Of a stretch of DNA of 64,000 bases, positions 12,197-23,114 are shown in pieces. Both the position numbers and the translations under genes were made by a program. Under the pieces are notes generated by a model, which saw only the letters and a program-made list of their open reading frames with translations, was not told where the DNA came from and searched no databases. Position 1 is the stretch's first letter; each line of letters begins with the position of its first letter. The stretch is from Tubulanus polymorphus (lineage: Eukaryota > Nemertea > Palaeonemertea > Tubulaniformes > Tubulanidae), in the NCBI RefSeq assembly GCF_964204645.1, contig NC_134030.1:10166278-10230277 (forward strand), given 5' to 3'.

Positions 12197-12898
12197 CATA
12201 GTATTAGCCTACACTGTGAATCTAAACAAAGATGCACGCCCATTGCGGATAAACTTAATTGTTTTGAAAAAATATAACGACATGTATTTGGAACTTACTG
12301 TAGTTTTTTCTGCCGATTCGCCGCTTGTTGCACTCGATGACTCACGACGCATCGCTTGGTTTTCACGAAATCAGAAAAGTCGTAATCTCGATTTTTATTT
12401 TTCGTATCGCTGAAGCAAAGCACGCGCGCTACGCGTTCATACTTAATAGACCGCGTTGCTGGTTTGGTTACTGGCAAAGATAATTGCGGTCGCTATGGAA
12501 ACTGTATCATTCCCTCTATCGAATATAGTGCACAATTTACTGGTTTTCTGATCGATTTTGTTGAGAGACGAGAAACGACTTGTTGATTCAACACATTAAC
12601 TACTTTTCCTTTGTGTTTGTAAGAACTGTCAGCAGCTGGATGATACTCCAGTGGCGCTCAGTAGCGGTTGGTTCCGCAACGAGCCCGCGATTACGGTGGC
12701 GTGGGGAAACGGCGATTGCTTCACACGCGCCGTTCACCCGGCGACGCGGCGCACTAACTACGTTTCAAATTATTTGTAGTAGTAGCTACGAAAATACAAG
12801 AATACTCCGTGAAATGCATTTTGGAAGAGAGTCAGGCGTTCTTAGTGTGTCGCAAGTATCCAGAGTAACTGAATTTTAGACTGATTTAAAGCATCTAG

Positions 12899-13083
12899 CA
12901 GGGCGAACTTCGGTTATCGGAGTTAGTCGACTATTGAGTCGAACTAAACGAAACCGAATGTCAGTTAGTCGGAACTATGGTCCGGAAATGGTCGACCACG
13001 GGATAAAGCACGGTCGCTGTAGTTCCGATCCATTTCCAACATGGCCATTAGTCGACTAGCTACGAAAACCGAAGTTGGCCCTG
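12899..13083. mobile_element. MITE with CAGGGC(G/C)AACTTCGGTT ends
   Basis: CAGGGCGAACTTCGGTTAT at the left matches AAACCGAAGTTGGCCCTG at the right as an inverted repeat. TTAGTCGACTA motifs are mirrored inside. About 185 bp without coding potential; CAGGG termini are common in hAT-type elements (inference). Confidence 0.7.
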
Positions 13084-13090
13084 GCTGCCG

Positions 13091-13157
13091 GAATAAGGTT
13101 ACAGTACAGCGCACGCGGTCCTCATATCGGTTATTACCTATTATTCTATCGACATCA
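13091..13157. repeat. Interspersed repeat shared with 9560-9636
   Basis: GTTACAGTACAGCGC, ATATCGGTTAT and ATTCTATCGACA appear in the same order as downstream of the MS4A-like gene. It abuts the preceding inverted-repeat element. Confidence 0.5.
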
Positions 13158-13580
13158 CATTTTCTGTTCTGAATGAAGAAGCCCCACAATCGAATTTTAT
13201 ATGATAAAATTTGTTAAAATGAAGCCACCACATCGTTTCAGCTGTTGATTAACAGCCATCATCGTAAAATTTATGTAAAATTCCAATTGCGGCCCCCTTT
13301 GCAGATCATTCATCTAAAGTTTACCACGGATTAGATTTAAATCGACAACTAAATTTTCTTTGTTATCTATCTTTGTTATCACATTCATTTTTAAAGAACT
13401 ACTTGGCTCACCGACAAGAGTTTGGTCACTTTTCAAAAGAACTTGGGGATCAGGATCCCGCGCTTCACATCTTCCGGCGATAGTAGTCGGCAGATCATAT
13501 AGACTATCGAATAGGCTACCCCTTTTTTATTCTACAGCCAAAGAAGGCCCTTAGATCCGTCCGTGCACAGAGCACAGAGC

Positions 13581-13805
13581 ATGGCGTCTCGGCACCCATC
13601 CACCGCTAAAAGCTACGTGCAGCGCGCCGGCGGAGCGGCAGTGGACCACGGTCCGATTAGACCACATTTAGAGCTAACCGATAATCTAATAGACGGTTAC
13701 CGGTTTTCTCGGCGAATGCAGTCGACGGGCGCAAATCGTTCTTGCAATGATATCTCGTATCACTGGAATAATCGACAAAACGAAGAACATACTTTTACAA
13801 ATTAA
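13581..13805 (+). CDS. Possible small gene or last coding exon, function unknown
   Basis: 74-codon open frame starting ATG at 13581 with A at -3 and G at +4. A strong acceptor-like sequence (CCTTTTTTATTCTACAG) ends at 13537. Codon use is GC-rich at first, unlike the surrounding AT-rich DNA, and AATAAA signals follow at about 13974 and 14001. The protein starts MASRHPSTAKSYVQRAGG, is basic and hydrophilic, and has no recognisable domain, signal peptide or membrane segment. The acceptor, good start context and 3' signals together suggest a transcribed unit, but no family is recognised. It could also be the last exon of a longer gene read from further upstream in frame. Confidence 0.4.
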   Translation: MASRHPSTAKSYVQRAGGAAVDHGPIRPHLELTDNLIDGYRFSRRMQSTGANRSCNDISYHWNNRQNEEHTFTN

Positions 13806-15946
13806 CACCTTACTATACCCGCATAATATCTACACCTACGTAGCATGTTACTCGTAACACAACAACTGTACAAAAGTCCCGCCTGTAAAGCATGCGCCGG
13901 GATACAGCAAATAGATTTTTAAAAAACCATGCTAAGAATTATATTTTAAATAGCTTGAAGATATTACTCGTAAAATAAATATACATCTGTGGACCCAACA
14001 TAATAAAGAATGATAGATCGATGATTGCGAGTATGTAAATAGGATTCTGTACTGATAACTGTAGATAATACTTCACAATTTAGAAAACCACAACAACAAC
14101 AAAAAACATTAAAAACAAAGAATTGTTTTTCTTCTTATTTGGAAATACTAAAATAAGCTGAATGAAATTTTTTTTAGATATTGATTCAAGAACTTTCCTC
14201 TAGTGATTGTACGGAGCTTGAGGTTTTTTGCCTTTTAAACTGTATCTTCTCGCTATGATCATTCAGTTCCCCGATGTACCTTTCCATTAGGAAATAAAGT
14301 AAGATATAGAACCTTTCCATTAGGAAATAAAGTAAGATATAGAAAAAAAAACAAAATCCTACTCGTCCAGAAGAAAATTATCCAAATCATAACCAAACCA
14401 AGCCAGTGTCGAGCTTTTATTGAATGGCAGTTCTATTTAAAATATATATTAGGCATTTCACCATGAGAAGGGACACTCCCATTGAAAAAGAGAGATCTTA
14501 GATGTGATACCCATCAGTACACGAATAAATCATTTGAAATGGATTTAATAGTCTGTATTTTGTACAAAACCCATGAAAAATGTATCCAAATATCGTGATC
14601 CGAAATTGTTGACACTCACTTTTAGAAAGGCCCTTGAGGCACATGTTAGGAGGTTAGTTCAATTGTACCCCCGCCGAACCATCCTCAGCATGGGCCTGAC
14701 CGCCCGGCTCAGATCTTCAAAAAGTTAAACATTCTCAAAATGAACGTCACAAACTATAAAACCACCCACAAACTTAATGCCGTCTACGGCATTATTTCAA
14801 AACATTTTCACCATTGAAAATCTTTCTCCCATATCGACACAATGATAAACATTCAACACCTCTTCGAAGCACTAATCAAAAATTCTCTCAATTTGGCAAA
14901 ACCTTCGGCCTCAAACGCTGCACGAGAAAACATATAGGCCCCTCTAAAACCTAAAATATGACGTCACCTCCCACAATGAATCTGTAACAACGCGTTGTTG
15001 CAAAATGCTCATTGCCAGTGCAAAAACTTAGCGTCTTCATTAATATCAAAATACATTCCTACACAGATCTACTTTCCTATAATTTCTCTCTGTCAAGGAT
15101 CAAACTCTTATCACGCCTATAATCTGTTTCCTCCCCTCTTAGTGCGCATGTAGCTGCCTCATTGGCTTTGTAAAGCCCACATAGAAAATCGAGCTCCAAT
15201 ATTTGTACGGTAAATTTTTAGGATTTTCGTTTTCGAATGTTTATTTTCCTCTTGATTTTATTGTTCTGCTTTTCCGTGGAATGAATATTGAATATTGGCG
15301 ACCGGCATCCTTATTCAACTCGACTGCGCTGATTGGCGGAGATAAAAGCGCGAAATCGATAGTCCGATTGGTAAATTAATCAAGACAAGTGAAACCCTGA
15401 AACCTTCATCTTTTCAGATGAGTGATTAATGATAACTTTGAAAATGATTTTAGAAAATAGGGGTTGGGTAATAAAAGCTCGGGATTCGAACCCACATTTT
15501 GACACATCAGTCACAACAGCAGCGCCACCACACTTGTCAATAATCGATTGTGCAATACGGCACAAAATGAGATGAAATATTCTCTTTTGTCCAGTTCGGG
15601 CGAAGGTAATCCATCTGACGTGCATTGTTTATGTTGAATATTTTGCATATTTTGTTAATGTTAAGTCAGATTGAGTTGTTACGTCGTTAAGATTCGGTAA
15701 AAATCGCTTTAATCAGCTAATTACTCAATTGATGAGTGTGATGTTTTTTACTTCCGGGTTTTAATTTCCCAGTTTACCTGCCACCGTCGTAAAGTTGATT
15801 AGTTAATTATTAGGAGCAGCTGTATTTTAGTAGGCAGTGTTCCTGATGTACCTAGCCTAACCTTAAACCTAATCCATGCTAACTTGCACCGACAAAGGTA
15901 GCCAAAAACTGCGGTTAACTGCAGTGCAGACCAATGGCAATAATGA
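13806..15946. other. Non-coding stretch with a small tandem duplication
   Basis: No supported gene. At 14279-14346 a 34-bp unit (core CCATTAGGAAATAAAGTAAG) is repeated twice in tandem. The start may be the 3' UTR of the small candidate gene at 13581. Confidence 0.5.
15468..15548 (-). repeat. tRNA-like (SINE head) fragment
   Basis: The minus strand carries GTGGTGGCGCTGCTG followed about 30 bp later by the B-box-like GTGGGTTCGAATCCCGAGC. Spacing resembles a tRNA-derived pol III promoter, but no complete cloverleaf is formed, so a SINE head or decayed tRNA pseudogene is likelier. Confidence 0.4.
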
Positions 15947-16157
15947 CCATCCTCATTTGCCAGGTTTTGATTGCGGCCCGCTGAAGCTCACGCCAACACA
16001 AACCCTGGCTGCAATCCGTTCATCGATCTATTCCACGATTTCTTGAGCGGACGGGTGCCCATTCAGCGCCCACCAGAGTCTATATATCTATCCAATCAGG
16101 TGTTGTTTATAGAGCAAACGGCGTGCCGGTAAATCAAACCCTGGTAAGCGAAGATGA
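15947..16157. mobile_element. MITE, 'TTTGCCAGGTTTTGATTGC' family, copy 1
   Basis: The left end (CATCCTCATTTGCCAGG, then AAGCTCACGCCAAC) and the right end (AATCAAACCCTGGTAAGCG) form inverted repeats. A shorter copy with better-matched ends is at 18326-18456, inside WDSUB1 intron 2. Confidence 0.65.
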
Positions 16158-16429
16158 ATAAAGACATGTCCAAATACAATTGGGGAATTTTTCTGAAGAA
16201 CATAATTTATTTCCTAGGCGCGTTAATTGATTGAAGCATCTATTTTCTGACAGTTTCAGCAACTAGTAAGAAAATGATGAGAATAATCGCTGATTATTCA
16301 CTCACAAAACCTATATAACTGCATCTGATTTATCGACTGATGTTATTTCATCTTTTTTCTCGCGATTTTAGGATTTCGCGAAGTAGAATTCGCGACCGGT
16401 ATAATATAATCGAATACCGAGACAATCAA

Positions 16430-19400
16430 ATGGACGACATTCAAGTAGCGAGTCTGGTTCACACGGTCAGCTCGCACACCGGCGACGTCAACTGGGTATG
16501 TTTCTCCGGGCAAAACTTGGCGTCGAGCTCGGGCGACAAAACCGTCCGCCTGTGGAAACTCGACGACTTCAACGAGCAGGCGTGTTCGCCGTTGCTCGGA
16601 CACACGTACCATGTGCATTGTTGCGTGTTTTCGCCGTTCGGAACGTTGTTGGCGAGCTGTTCGACCGACGGTAAAGCGATATTGTGGGACGCGAAGTCCG
16701 GCGAGCAGATCGCGACGTTGTATCACAAGTCGAAGGCGAGCGTTCGCGTTTGTCGATTCTCACCCGATTCGTCGGTGCTGGCGACCGGGAGCGAGGACGA
16801 GTCGTTGTGCTTGTGGGATGTATCTAGTCGAAAGCTCATCAGGTAAGATAGCAGGCCCGTGCCGAGGGAGGGTTCAGGGGTAGCGTACAAAGCCCCTGAT
16901 ATTGCCCTCCAAAAAGTCAGTGTCGAAAACGTTTTGTCAAGAAATTTGGATACAATTTTAATGTTTCTTTGGAAAATGAAAAGTAATCCATTCTGAAATG
17001 ATTTATATAGATGTCCTTTTTTCAATAGGAAAGTGCCCCTTTTCACGGTGAAAAAGTGCCCTTTTTCTTGGAAATAGAACTGCACCTCAACTAAGCTTGA
17101 CACAGGCCTGAATAGCCCGGGATCGTGAAGATACTCGTTACAGAGTGCTTCAGATCTTAGGCTTACATGACCAATTAAGTATCTCCGAGTAGGCCTAATG
17201 CAAATTCCAGGGCAGTCAGAGCAGAGATCAGTCGTTATGATGAATTTGAGTAAGAAAACTTGTGTCCCAGAGCGTCGTAATCCGAGGCAATCAACTTATA
17301 GATAAAGAGAATTTTGAGCCTACTTGGGGCTTTAGTCCCAGTGGGCTATTGGGTACATTTTTTATCCGTTTGTCCATCCGTAGTTTGAATACAGTTATTT
17401 TGGGAAGTTTCGAAGACACTTCTATGGGTTGTCGTGACATTCGGTTTATACATCTATCGACCGGATCAGAATCAAGATAGCCGACTGGCGGCCATTGTTG
17501 TGCGCCATAGGCCTATTCGTATGCCCCTAGGGCCCATTAGCATTGGGTCGATCGGACACAAGATGACAAGAAGGCAATTTTCGGCCTGAATTGCGAGACC
17601 TGTGCTTCTAATTGTTTGCCTTTCCATTGAAATTTGTGATGGGTATACTTTGGGAAAGGATCTTAAACGTATCAGATGTACTTTTATCAGTCAATTGTTG
17701 TGCAATCTGCGACCATCTTGTTGCTCGTGACATATTCGACGAGTTACTGCCCATCGCATCTCTGAAATTAGAACTTGTAGCCCTCAAGAAAGATTTGCTA
17801 AGGGGGCCTCCTTGATCCGCGTCTGAGTTGCGATCTTCGGCGATGCAATTGTTTAACATTTCGATTTTTCAGGACATTCGTCGGCCACGAAGCGACTGTA
17901 ACGGCGCTCGCATTTTCACCGGACAGCACGTACATCATATCGGGCAGTACGAACGGAGATATACGTTTGTGGGACGCACGCTACGGACACGGTCAATGTC
18001 TCAGCATGAATTTAGACGCGCACGATCTCGGCGTTACGTGCTGCGAGTTCTCATCGACGTACGGCTCGGCAAGTAAGTGCGGTGAACTCTCGCTATCGGA
18101 ACCAAAACCTGACTTGACTACCGCTACTGTTTGACGGTAGTATAGTAGACAGTGTTTTCAGTAAGAGCCAGTTCCCGGGTCCCAGGCCCGTCTGTCGTTT
18201 TTTAAGGACCCACCTGTTTTTTCAAACCAGCTTTCGTTTCAGGGACTGTGACATATTATGGGACCCTCCTGTTTTTCGAAGGGACCTGGCTTGTTAATTT
18301 CTTACTGAAAACACTGCTAGTAGATATCCTCGCTTGCCAGGGTTTGATTGCTTCCCGCCAAAGCTCACGCCAACATGACCGATGAAGGGTACGCGGCCAG
18401 GGTTCGCGTTGATTAGGGTTTCGGCGGATGGCAATCAAACACTGGCAAGCGAGGATGTATAGTAGACTGTGGTCAAGATTTAACTTTTTGGCGCTGTGGA
18501 TAAAATCTGTCCCGACTTGAGTGATATCCTAGTTAGATGTATTCATGATAGGGTGACAAAAATATTTCAACAAATGTCCGAGTTAAACAGTTGTTATGCC
18601 AGTTCAGCTGATAGGAACTGACTCGAGCATAGCGTACTGTGATTACTACTCTTTCAAGGGCTCATGAAAACTTTCAGAATTATCTAAACACTCCCGAAAT
18701 CTGAATAATTTTTCATTTATCTACAGTCAAAACCGCTGAATCCAGATCAATCTGCAGTCCATTTGTTATATGCTAGAAAATGACTTTCATTCCGGATTTC
18801 CATAAACTGGATGAATTTTGTTGGTCCCAAATGATCCATTTTAAGCGGATTCTACTGTAGGCCTATGTTACCTTACCCTAATTTGTAGTGAAAACTGCTA
18901 CGAATGAATATACACGTACCACAGGTAGTCTGGTCTCTCATATTTGTCACAGAGTTCATATCTGATTCCACGGAACCTATAAATAGCTGACCATCAGGTG
19001 GCTGCAAATAATCGAGTGCGGACTGTATTCTTTCAAACAGATGAGGTGGACTTAATCCGTTCACAGCCTGGTGCTAACTACGTACCATGGCTCTATCATA
19101 ATGAACTGTTTGACCTAGTCTATTTTCGTAAGGTGTATTTGCAGAAAATGCGCATATGAAATAGCTTGCTTGTTGATTGAGAATAATAAACTGAAACTTA
19201 TTTCGATTTGCATAGGCCCTATATATTTTTCATATCGATATATAGAAATGTATCAAATTTTTCTCTCCTTTAGGTAACAGTGATTCCATGCAGAGAGTTT
19301 TTTTATTGGCCAGTTGTGGAAACGACAATTTAGTGAAACTTTGGGACATCATTAGTACCCCCGGAGGACCGAGTGAGTATCATCAGAACCGATCATTTAC

Positions 19401-22043
19401 TTATACACATTTAATGGGTAGACACACATAAAGTGTACCCATGAGTCGACGAGAAACACATTATCCGTGTACGATGAATATATACGCGAGAAATCCCACA
19501 ATAATTCAGCCAAAAAGAGAATTCTTGAATTGAATTGAAAGTATGTATATTTGAACAACATTTCGGCTAAAGACTGTAAGCCATCATCAGGCATACAGTG
19601 ATGGCTAATAGTCTTTAGCCATAACGTTGCTCAAATATATACACTCTTCTATTCAAGAATTCTCTTTTTGGTTGAATTATCATACGATTTCTTGCGTATA
19701 TAACGTGTACACATGTGAGGACCTTTTGAATATGCTCTATTTTAATGAATGCCCGGTGAAAATGTTAGGGTCTGGGTTCAGCCACGTTCTGTTTAATCGG
19801 AATAGATTTCATTAACGACTGACGGAACCGGTGAATCAGTGTGCGAGTATTTTCAGCTGTAGGTTTATCACAGCGATGTGAACTCGTCGGACACGACGCT
19901 CCTGTGATGGCTTGTTGTTTCTCACCGAATGGAAAATTCCTCGCTTCCGCATCGGGAGATAAAACTGTCCGGTTATGGAACCCGGTAAGTGACGCCATCT
20001 CATTTTCTCTCAATTTTCGAGCCAAGGCGCAGAGGGTTGTCAAAACACTGAAAAAAAGATAAGCATCGGATAAACAGCATAGTAACAATGAACTTTTGAT
20101 TGTCACTATGTCAAAAATCCACTGGTTAACTCTAACCAACCTTTGAACAACTGGCCCCTGGACACTAATGTCGCCGTACCGGTATCAATATGATGCTTGA
20201 AATGAGAAGCTGCCAATGCTACTGCGGCAATCAAGGATTCCACTTATGGCAGGTGATGATCCACCAGGGATGCGCTAGTAGTAACGCGGTCTTCCGCGTA
20301 CAATTTCTTCTACATATATGTAGAATGGACTTTTCTCTTGAATAAATCAATTTTGAATGCAGACTTTACCAATTACTGCGACAGGAAAATAAATTTGATA
20401 CATATTTGCTGGGTCCTTGTCATAATGTATGGATTTGGGAGCCTAAAACTACAGTTCAAAGTTGATTGCAAATGAACGTATTTTCAAAATAACATTCGAC
20501 AAATTGCTCCTGGGCCCAGTTGCACGGTCTGCGCTTAAATTCAAGATAAGTCTCAGACAAATCTAACAACTTAAGATCAGTCTTAAGATTTAAGACCACT
20601 TTTGAACTGAAGTCACGACTGCGCAACCGGGCCTTGTAAAACGACGTAAATGCATCCTTTCTTTTTTTCTGATTTATGTAGCTGAAAGCTGGCGAACTGA
20701 TTCACGTTATCGAAGGACATACGAGGTTAGTTAAGCCCTTAGAACCGATGATGGATGGCATGTTTTTCTATTTACACGCGAGGACTATCCTAATGTCTGA
20801 GTTACGATTGCGTTACAAAATACCCTAGTAAACATTGTCGACCCCCTTGGAAAAGAAAAATTTGTGCAAACGTTTTGTGTGGTTAATACCTCAGGCTTTC
20901 GGATATGAGCCAATGTCAACCAGGGTGGCCACTCATATATTTAATTCAGGGAAATCGGGGAAAAATCAGGGAATTTGATTTGCACCTCCTGGAATAGACG
21001 GGGTATTTTATGCAAAAGGTCAAAATCATGGAAAAGTCAGGGAAAACTGCTTTTATGCACGTCAAAAATGCATGGCTTTTTCTTTTTCATTACTATCTAA
21101 GAATTCGAAATGAAATATACCGTAGTTGAGACAACTTTGGTCATGGAACTTTGGTAGATGTTCAGGGCAAAGTCAGGGATCGAAAACGAAATCAGATAAA
21201 AGTGGCCACCCTGTCGACTTGCTTCCACCGGCCCCGGATATACGATGAGCGATGATTATGTTGCCTTACCTGATTTCAGGTACGTGACGTGTTGTGCATT
21301 TTCGCCTTCTGGCCAGCTACTGGCGACCGGATCGAACGACCGGACGATTAAAATATGGAAACTCGTAACAGGTGTCGAACTCAGCTATTCAACAGGTAAT
21401 GTGTGAGTACAGTCAAAAGCTTAGCGGTATATTTTACCTATCGCTAATTGATTTCCGTAAATACAGTAAACCATACGTAATTCATTAGTTTCGGGATTTG
21501 GAGACCTACACCAACTTAGAAAATAATTCCGACTGAGAAAGTCTGAATGAAATCTGTGGCTAGAAAAGAAATTGAGCCCAATCAGGCACCAAGTGCATGT
21601 CATACTGATCGTGACAATTAATAATTGGGGCCTATACGGCGTATTGTTAGGCCAAACATAAGATGATCGGCCTATTGTACCAATTGTCTGGTGCTGTCCA
21701 CCCGCCTTGTCTTGAGAGTACGTTCCTTTCAGAAAACGATTAAGAAATTTTTTAGGTTGCTGAGCAGGGGGGTCACCTTTGGATTCGTGTCTGATGCTAA
21801 AGGAACCCATATTCTTAGTTTTGTTTGGTATTTCAGACATCGAAAGCGAGGGGGATTTAACGATCGATATTTCGGAATTGAGCATAAAACGACACTGCGA
21901 GGATTGGAACATCGACGACGTCTGCGAGTGGGTGCGGTCTCAGGGTTTAGAACAGTATTGCGACTCGTTCCGCGAGCAGGCGATCGATGGCTGTGAATTA
22001 TTCCAGTTGAAGGACTCCGATCTTGAGAATTCGTTGGAAATTA
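16430..22043 (+). CDS. WDSUB1: WD repeat, SAM and U-box domain protein 1 (3' part not found)
   Basis: Seven coding exons with GT-AG borders and continuous phase: 16430-16842, 17873-18072, 19274-19372, 19857-19984, 20682-20725, 21280-21395 and 21837-22043, giving 402 codons so far. A 5' UTR acceptor ends at 16371. Seven WD40 units are visible (GDKTVRLWKL, STDGKAILWD, SEDESLCLWD, GDIRLWD, DNLVKLWD, SGDKTVRLWN, SNDRTIKIWK), followed by most of a SAM domain (WNIDDVCEWVRSQGLEQYC, residues about 357-402). The family continues through the SAM helix into a C-terminal U-box that recruits E2 ubiquitin-conjugating enzymes; this part is not seen in the window. A donor (GTGAGTA) follows exon 7, so splicing to a missing exon is expected, possibly in the assembly gap at 23570. 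The WD propeller should bind substrates or partners. Introns are full of MITEs. Confidence 0.9.
16852..17110. mobile_element. Non-autonomous element with GGCCCGTGCC end, copy 1 (WDSUB1 intron 1)
   Basis: Begins CAGGCCCGTGCC ten bases after the exon 1 donor. Its interior (AAAGTGCCC, TTTCACGGTGAAAAAGTGCCC, GAAATAGAACTGC) is the inverted counterpart of 61491-61822, where both GGCCCGTGCC ends are present. The right end here looks truncated. Confidence 0.6.
17317..17612 (+). repeat. Interspersed repeat 'GGCTTTAGTCCCAGTGGGCTATTG', copy 1
   Basis: Shares the hairpin-like GGGCTTTAGTCCCAGTGGGC head, a CCGT-rich stretch, AGTTATTTTGGGAAGTTT, AAGATAGCCGACTGGC and ATTGGGTCGATCGGA with 23115-23569 in the same orientation and order. 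Sits in WDSUB1 intron 1. Class unknown; no coding potential. Confidence 0.75.
18150..18316. mobile_element. MITE with CAGTGTTTTCAGTAAGA ends (WDSUB1 intron 2)
   Basis: CAGTGTTTTCAGTAAGAGCC at the left is mirrored by TTCTTACTGAAAACACTG at the right. The GGGACC/GGTCCC-rich interior is partly self-complementary. About 167 bp. Confidence 0.8.
18326..18456. mobile_element. MITE, 'CTTGCCAGGGTTTGATTGC' family, copy 2 (WDSUB1 intron 2)
   Basis: TCCTCGCTTGCCAGGGTTTG and CACTGGCAAGCGAGGA are inverted repeats; the interior contains AAGCTCACGCCAAC as in copy 1. It lies only about 10 bp from the preceding MITE. Confidence 0.8.
18722..18860. mobile_element. Non-autonomous DNA transposon, CAGTAGAATCCGC family, copy 2 (WDSUB1 intron 2)
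   Basis: Ends AAGCGGATTCTACTGTA, the reverse complement of the start of 8617-8783. The left end (TACAGTCAAAACCGCTGAAT) is a diverged inverse. Interior motifs TTCCGGATTTCC and ATGAATTTTGTTGGTCCC match the family. Confidence 0.65.
19490..19690. mobile_element. Inverted-repeat element with hammerhead-ribozyme-like core (WDSUB1 intron 3)
   Basis: Two arms of about 90 bp face each other: TTCAGCCAAAAAGAGAATTC on the left and GAATTCTCTTTTTGGTTGAA on the right. On the minus strand 19561-19590 reads CTGATGA, GGCT, loop, AGCC, GAAA, which is the conserved core and helix II arrangement of a hammerhead ribozyme. The plus-strand arm has a damaged version (GTGATGGC with AGCCATAA). Related single copies are at 36285-36405 and 53740-53850. 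Hammerhead motifs are known from Penelope-like elements; that link is inference. Confidence 0.5.
20205..20510. mobile_element. Decayed copy of the 10516-10862 MITE family (WDSUB1 intron 4)
   Basis: Contains AATGCTACTGCGGCAATCAA, TATGGCAGGTGATGATCC and CAATTTCTTCTACATA in the order seen at 10530-10630, plus GTTCAAAGTTGATTG near the other end. The GGGGTACCC terminal repeats are absent. Confidence 0.65.
20511..20635. mobile_element. MITE, 'CAGTTGCAC...CTTAAGAC' family, copy 1 (WDSUB1 intron 4)
   Basis: Starts GGGCCCAGTTGCACGGTC and ends GACTGCGCAACCGGGCC; several TTAAGA/TCTTAA palindromes lie between. Paired with 35841-35995. Confidence 0.75.
20931..21213. mobile_element. hAT-like non-autonomous element with CAGGGTGGCCACT ends (WDSUB1 intron 5)
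   Basis: CAGGGTGGCCACT at 20931 is matched by AGTGGCCACCCTG at the other end. The interior is rich in TCAGGGAAA-type strings (GGGAAAAATCAGGGAA, AAAAGTCAGGGAAAA). Similar strings occur as an unbounded fragment near 28285-28510. Confidence 0.8.
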
Positions 22044-23114
22044 GTGAGTATAGTCGCATGGCGCGGTGTGACATCGGAACCCGGGCGGGTTCCGAGGGTT
22101 CTTGAATACCGTTGAGCTTTGTCTGTGCCCCTGGAATCCATGGATTTGACGTAAAAGTGTCCTCATTTGGCATGATTTGGCGTAGTAAGTGCCCCTGAAA
22201 ACCACAAGTTTGATGTTAAGTGTACTTGTTTGCCGTGATTGGACAAAGAAAGTGCCATCCCTCATAATAGTGAGTGCCCTTATACAATTTGGAAGAACCT
22301 CGAGATAGGGCGCTGGATCCGCCCCAGAAACCACGTTTACAGGCGACCCCTGTTATTTAGATCATTATTGGCACCGGCAAAAATTATGAGGCTTAAATTA
22401 AGTGATACCTTGTTTCTCCTAATCGACCGGGTCGTTTAGTAAACTGCAATAAAATTCTAATAAAATGACATTATCCGGTCCCATGAAGTTTGCTGTAACG
22501 AGGTTCCACTGTACTTTTTGTGTTCGAAAGAGTTCTAAGGATAATTACTATGCATGTTGAAAGATGGCGCTCAATGTATGGAACACGTAAACGTTCCAAA
22601 TATACACATGTTTAGAAACTTATATATATAAACAAAAAAACAAATTTCCAATAAGCAGAATGTGTATTGTAAATAGTACATGTATATATTGTAAATAACT
22701 TTGTTATGTTTTTAAAAAGTCTTAATATTTCGAGATGATTGTTCCCTCCATATTATACCATGGAAATGACAGGAGAGTTGATTAACTTATCAGGGGCACA
22801 TTCTGGGACCACAGTCGAGTGTACCTAGCGCTTCTTACAACAAAGGGCATAATCCACAACTAAAGAGGGTCTTCCCCGAGAACATTTTGAAGATATACCG
22901 CTTTCGGTGTAAGCAATTTCCTAGTGATAAATGAACACCCGATGCAAAGTGCTTTCTAGAAAATTCACTGCGTCGGGGTGCTGTTTCCGGGTAAAGATGA
23001 AATCCTGAAGAACGACGCGCCTTTTTGTTTAGAATTATCTGCCTCGTCTTGTACCCTTTTCGACTTTTAGGATTGATAGGGACGGGACGACTTTAAGTGC
23101 CATTACTAGTTTTT
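22044..23114. other. Region expected to hold the WDSUB1 3' end; no exon recognised
   Basis: No U-box-like coding sequence is visible. If the exon 7 donor is not used, the frame reads on to a stop at 22103-22105 and AATAAA signals follow near 22447 and 22459, so a SAM-ending short form is possible. A partial CGTTATAACGA-family end (GCTGTAACGAGGTTCCACTG) lies at about 22491-22513. The string TTTCTCCTAATCGACCGGG at about 22410 recurs near 30815. Confidence 0.5.

Noticed and set aside
16343-16763. Minus-strand Arg-rich frames over WDSUB1 exon 1
   Set aside because: Shadows of the real exon, caused by GC-rich codon use.
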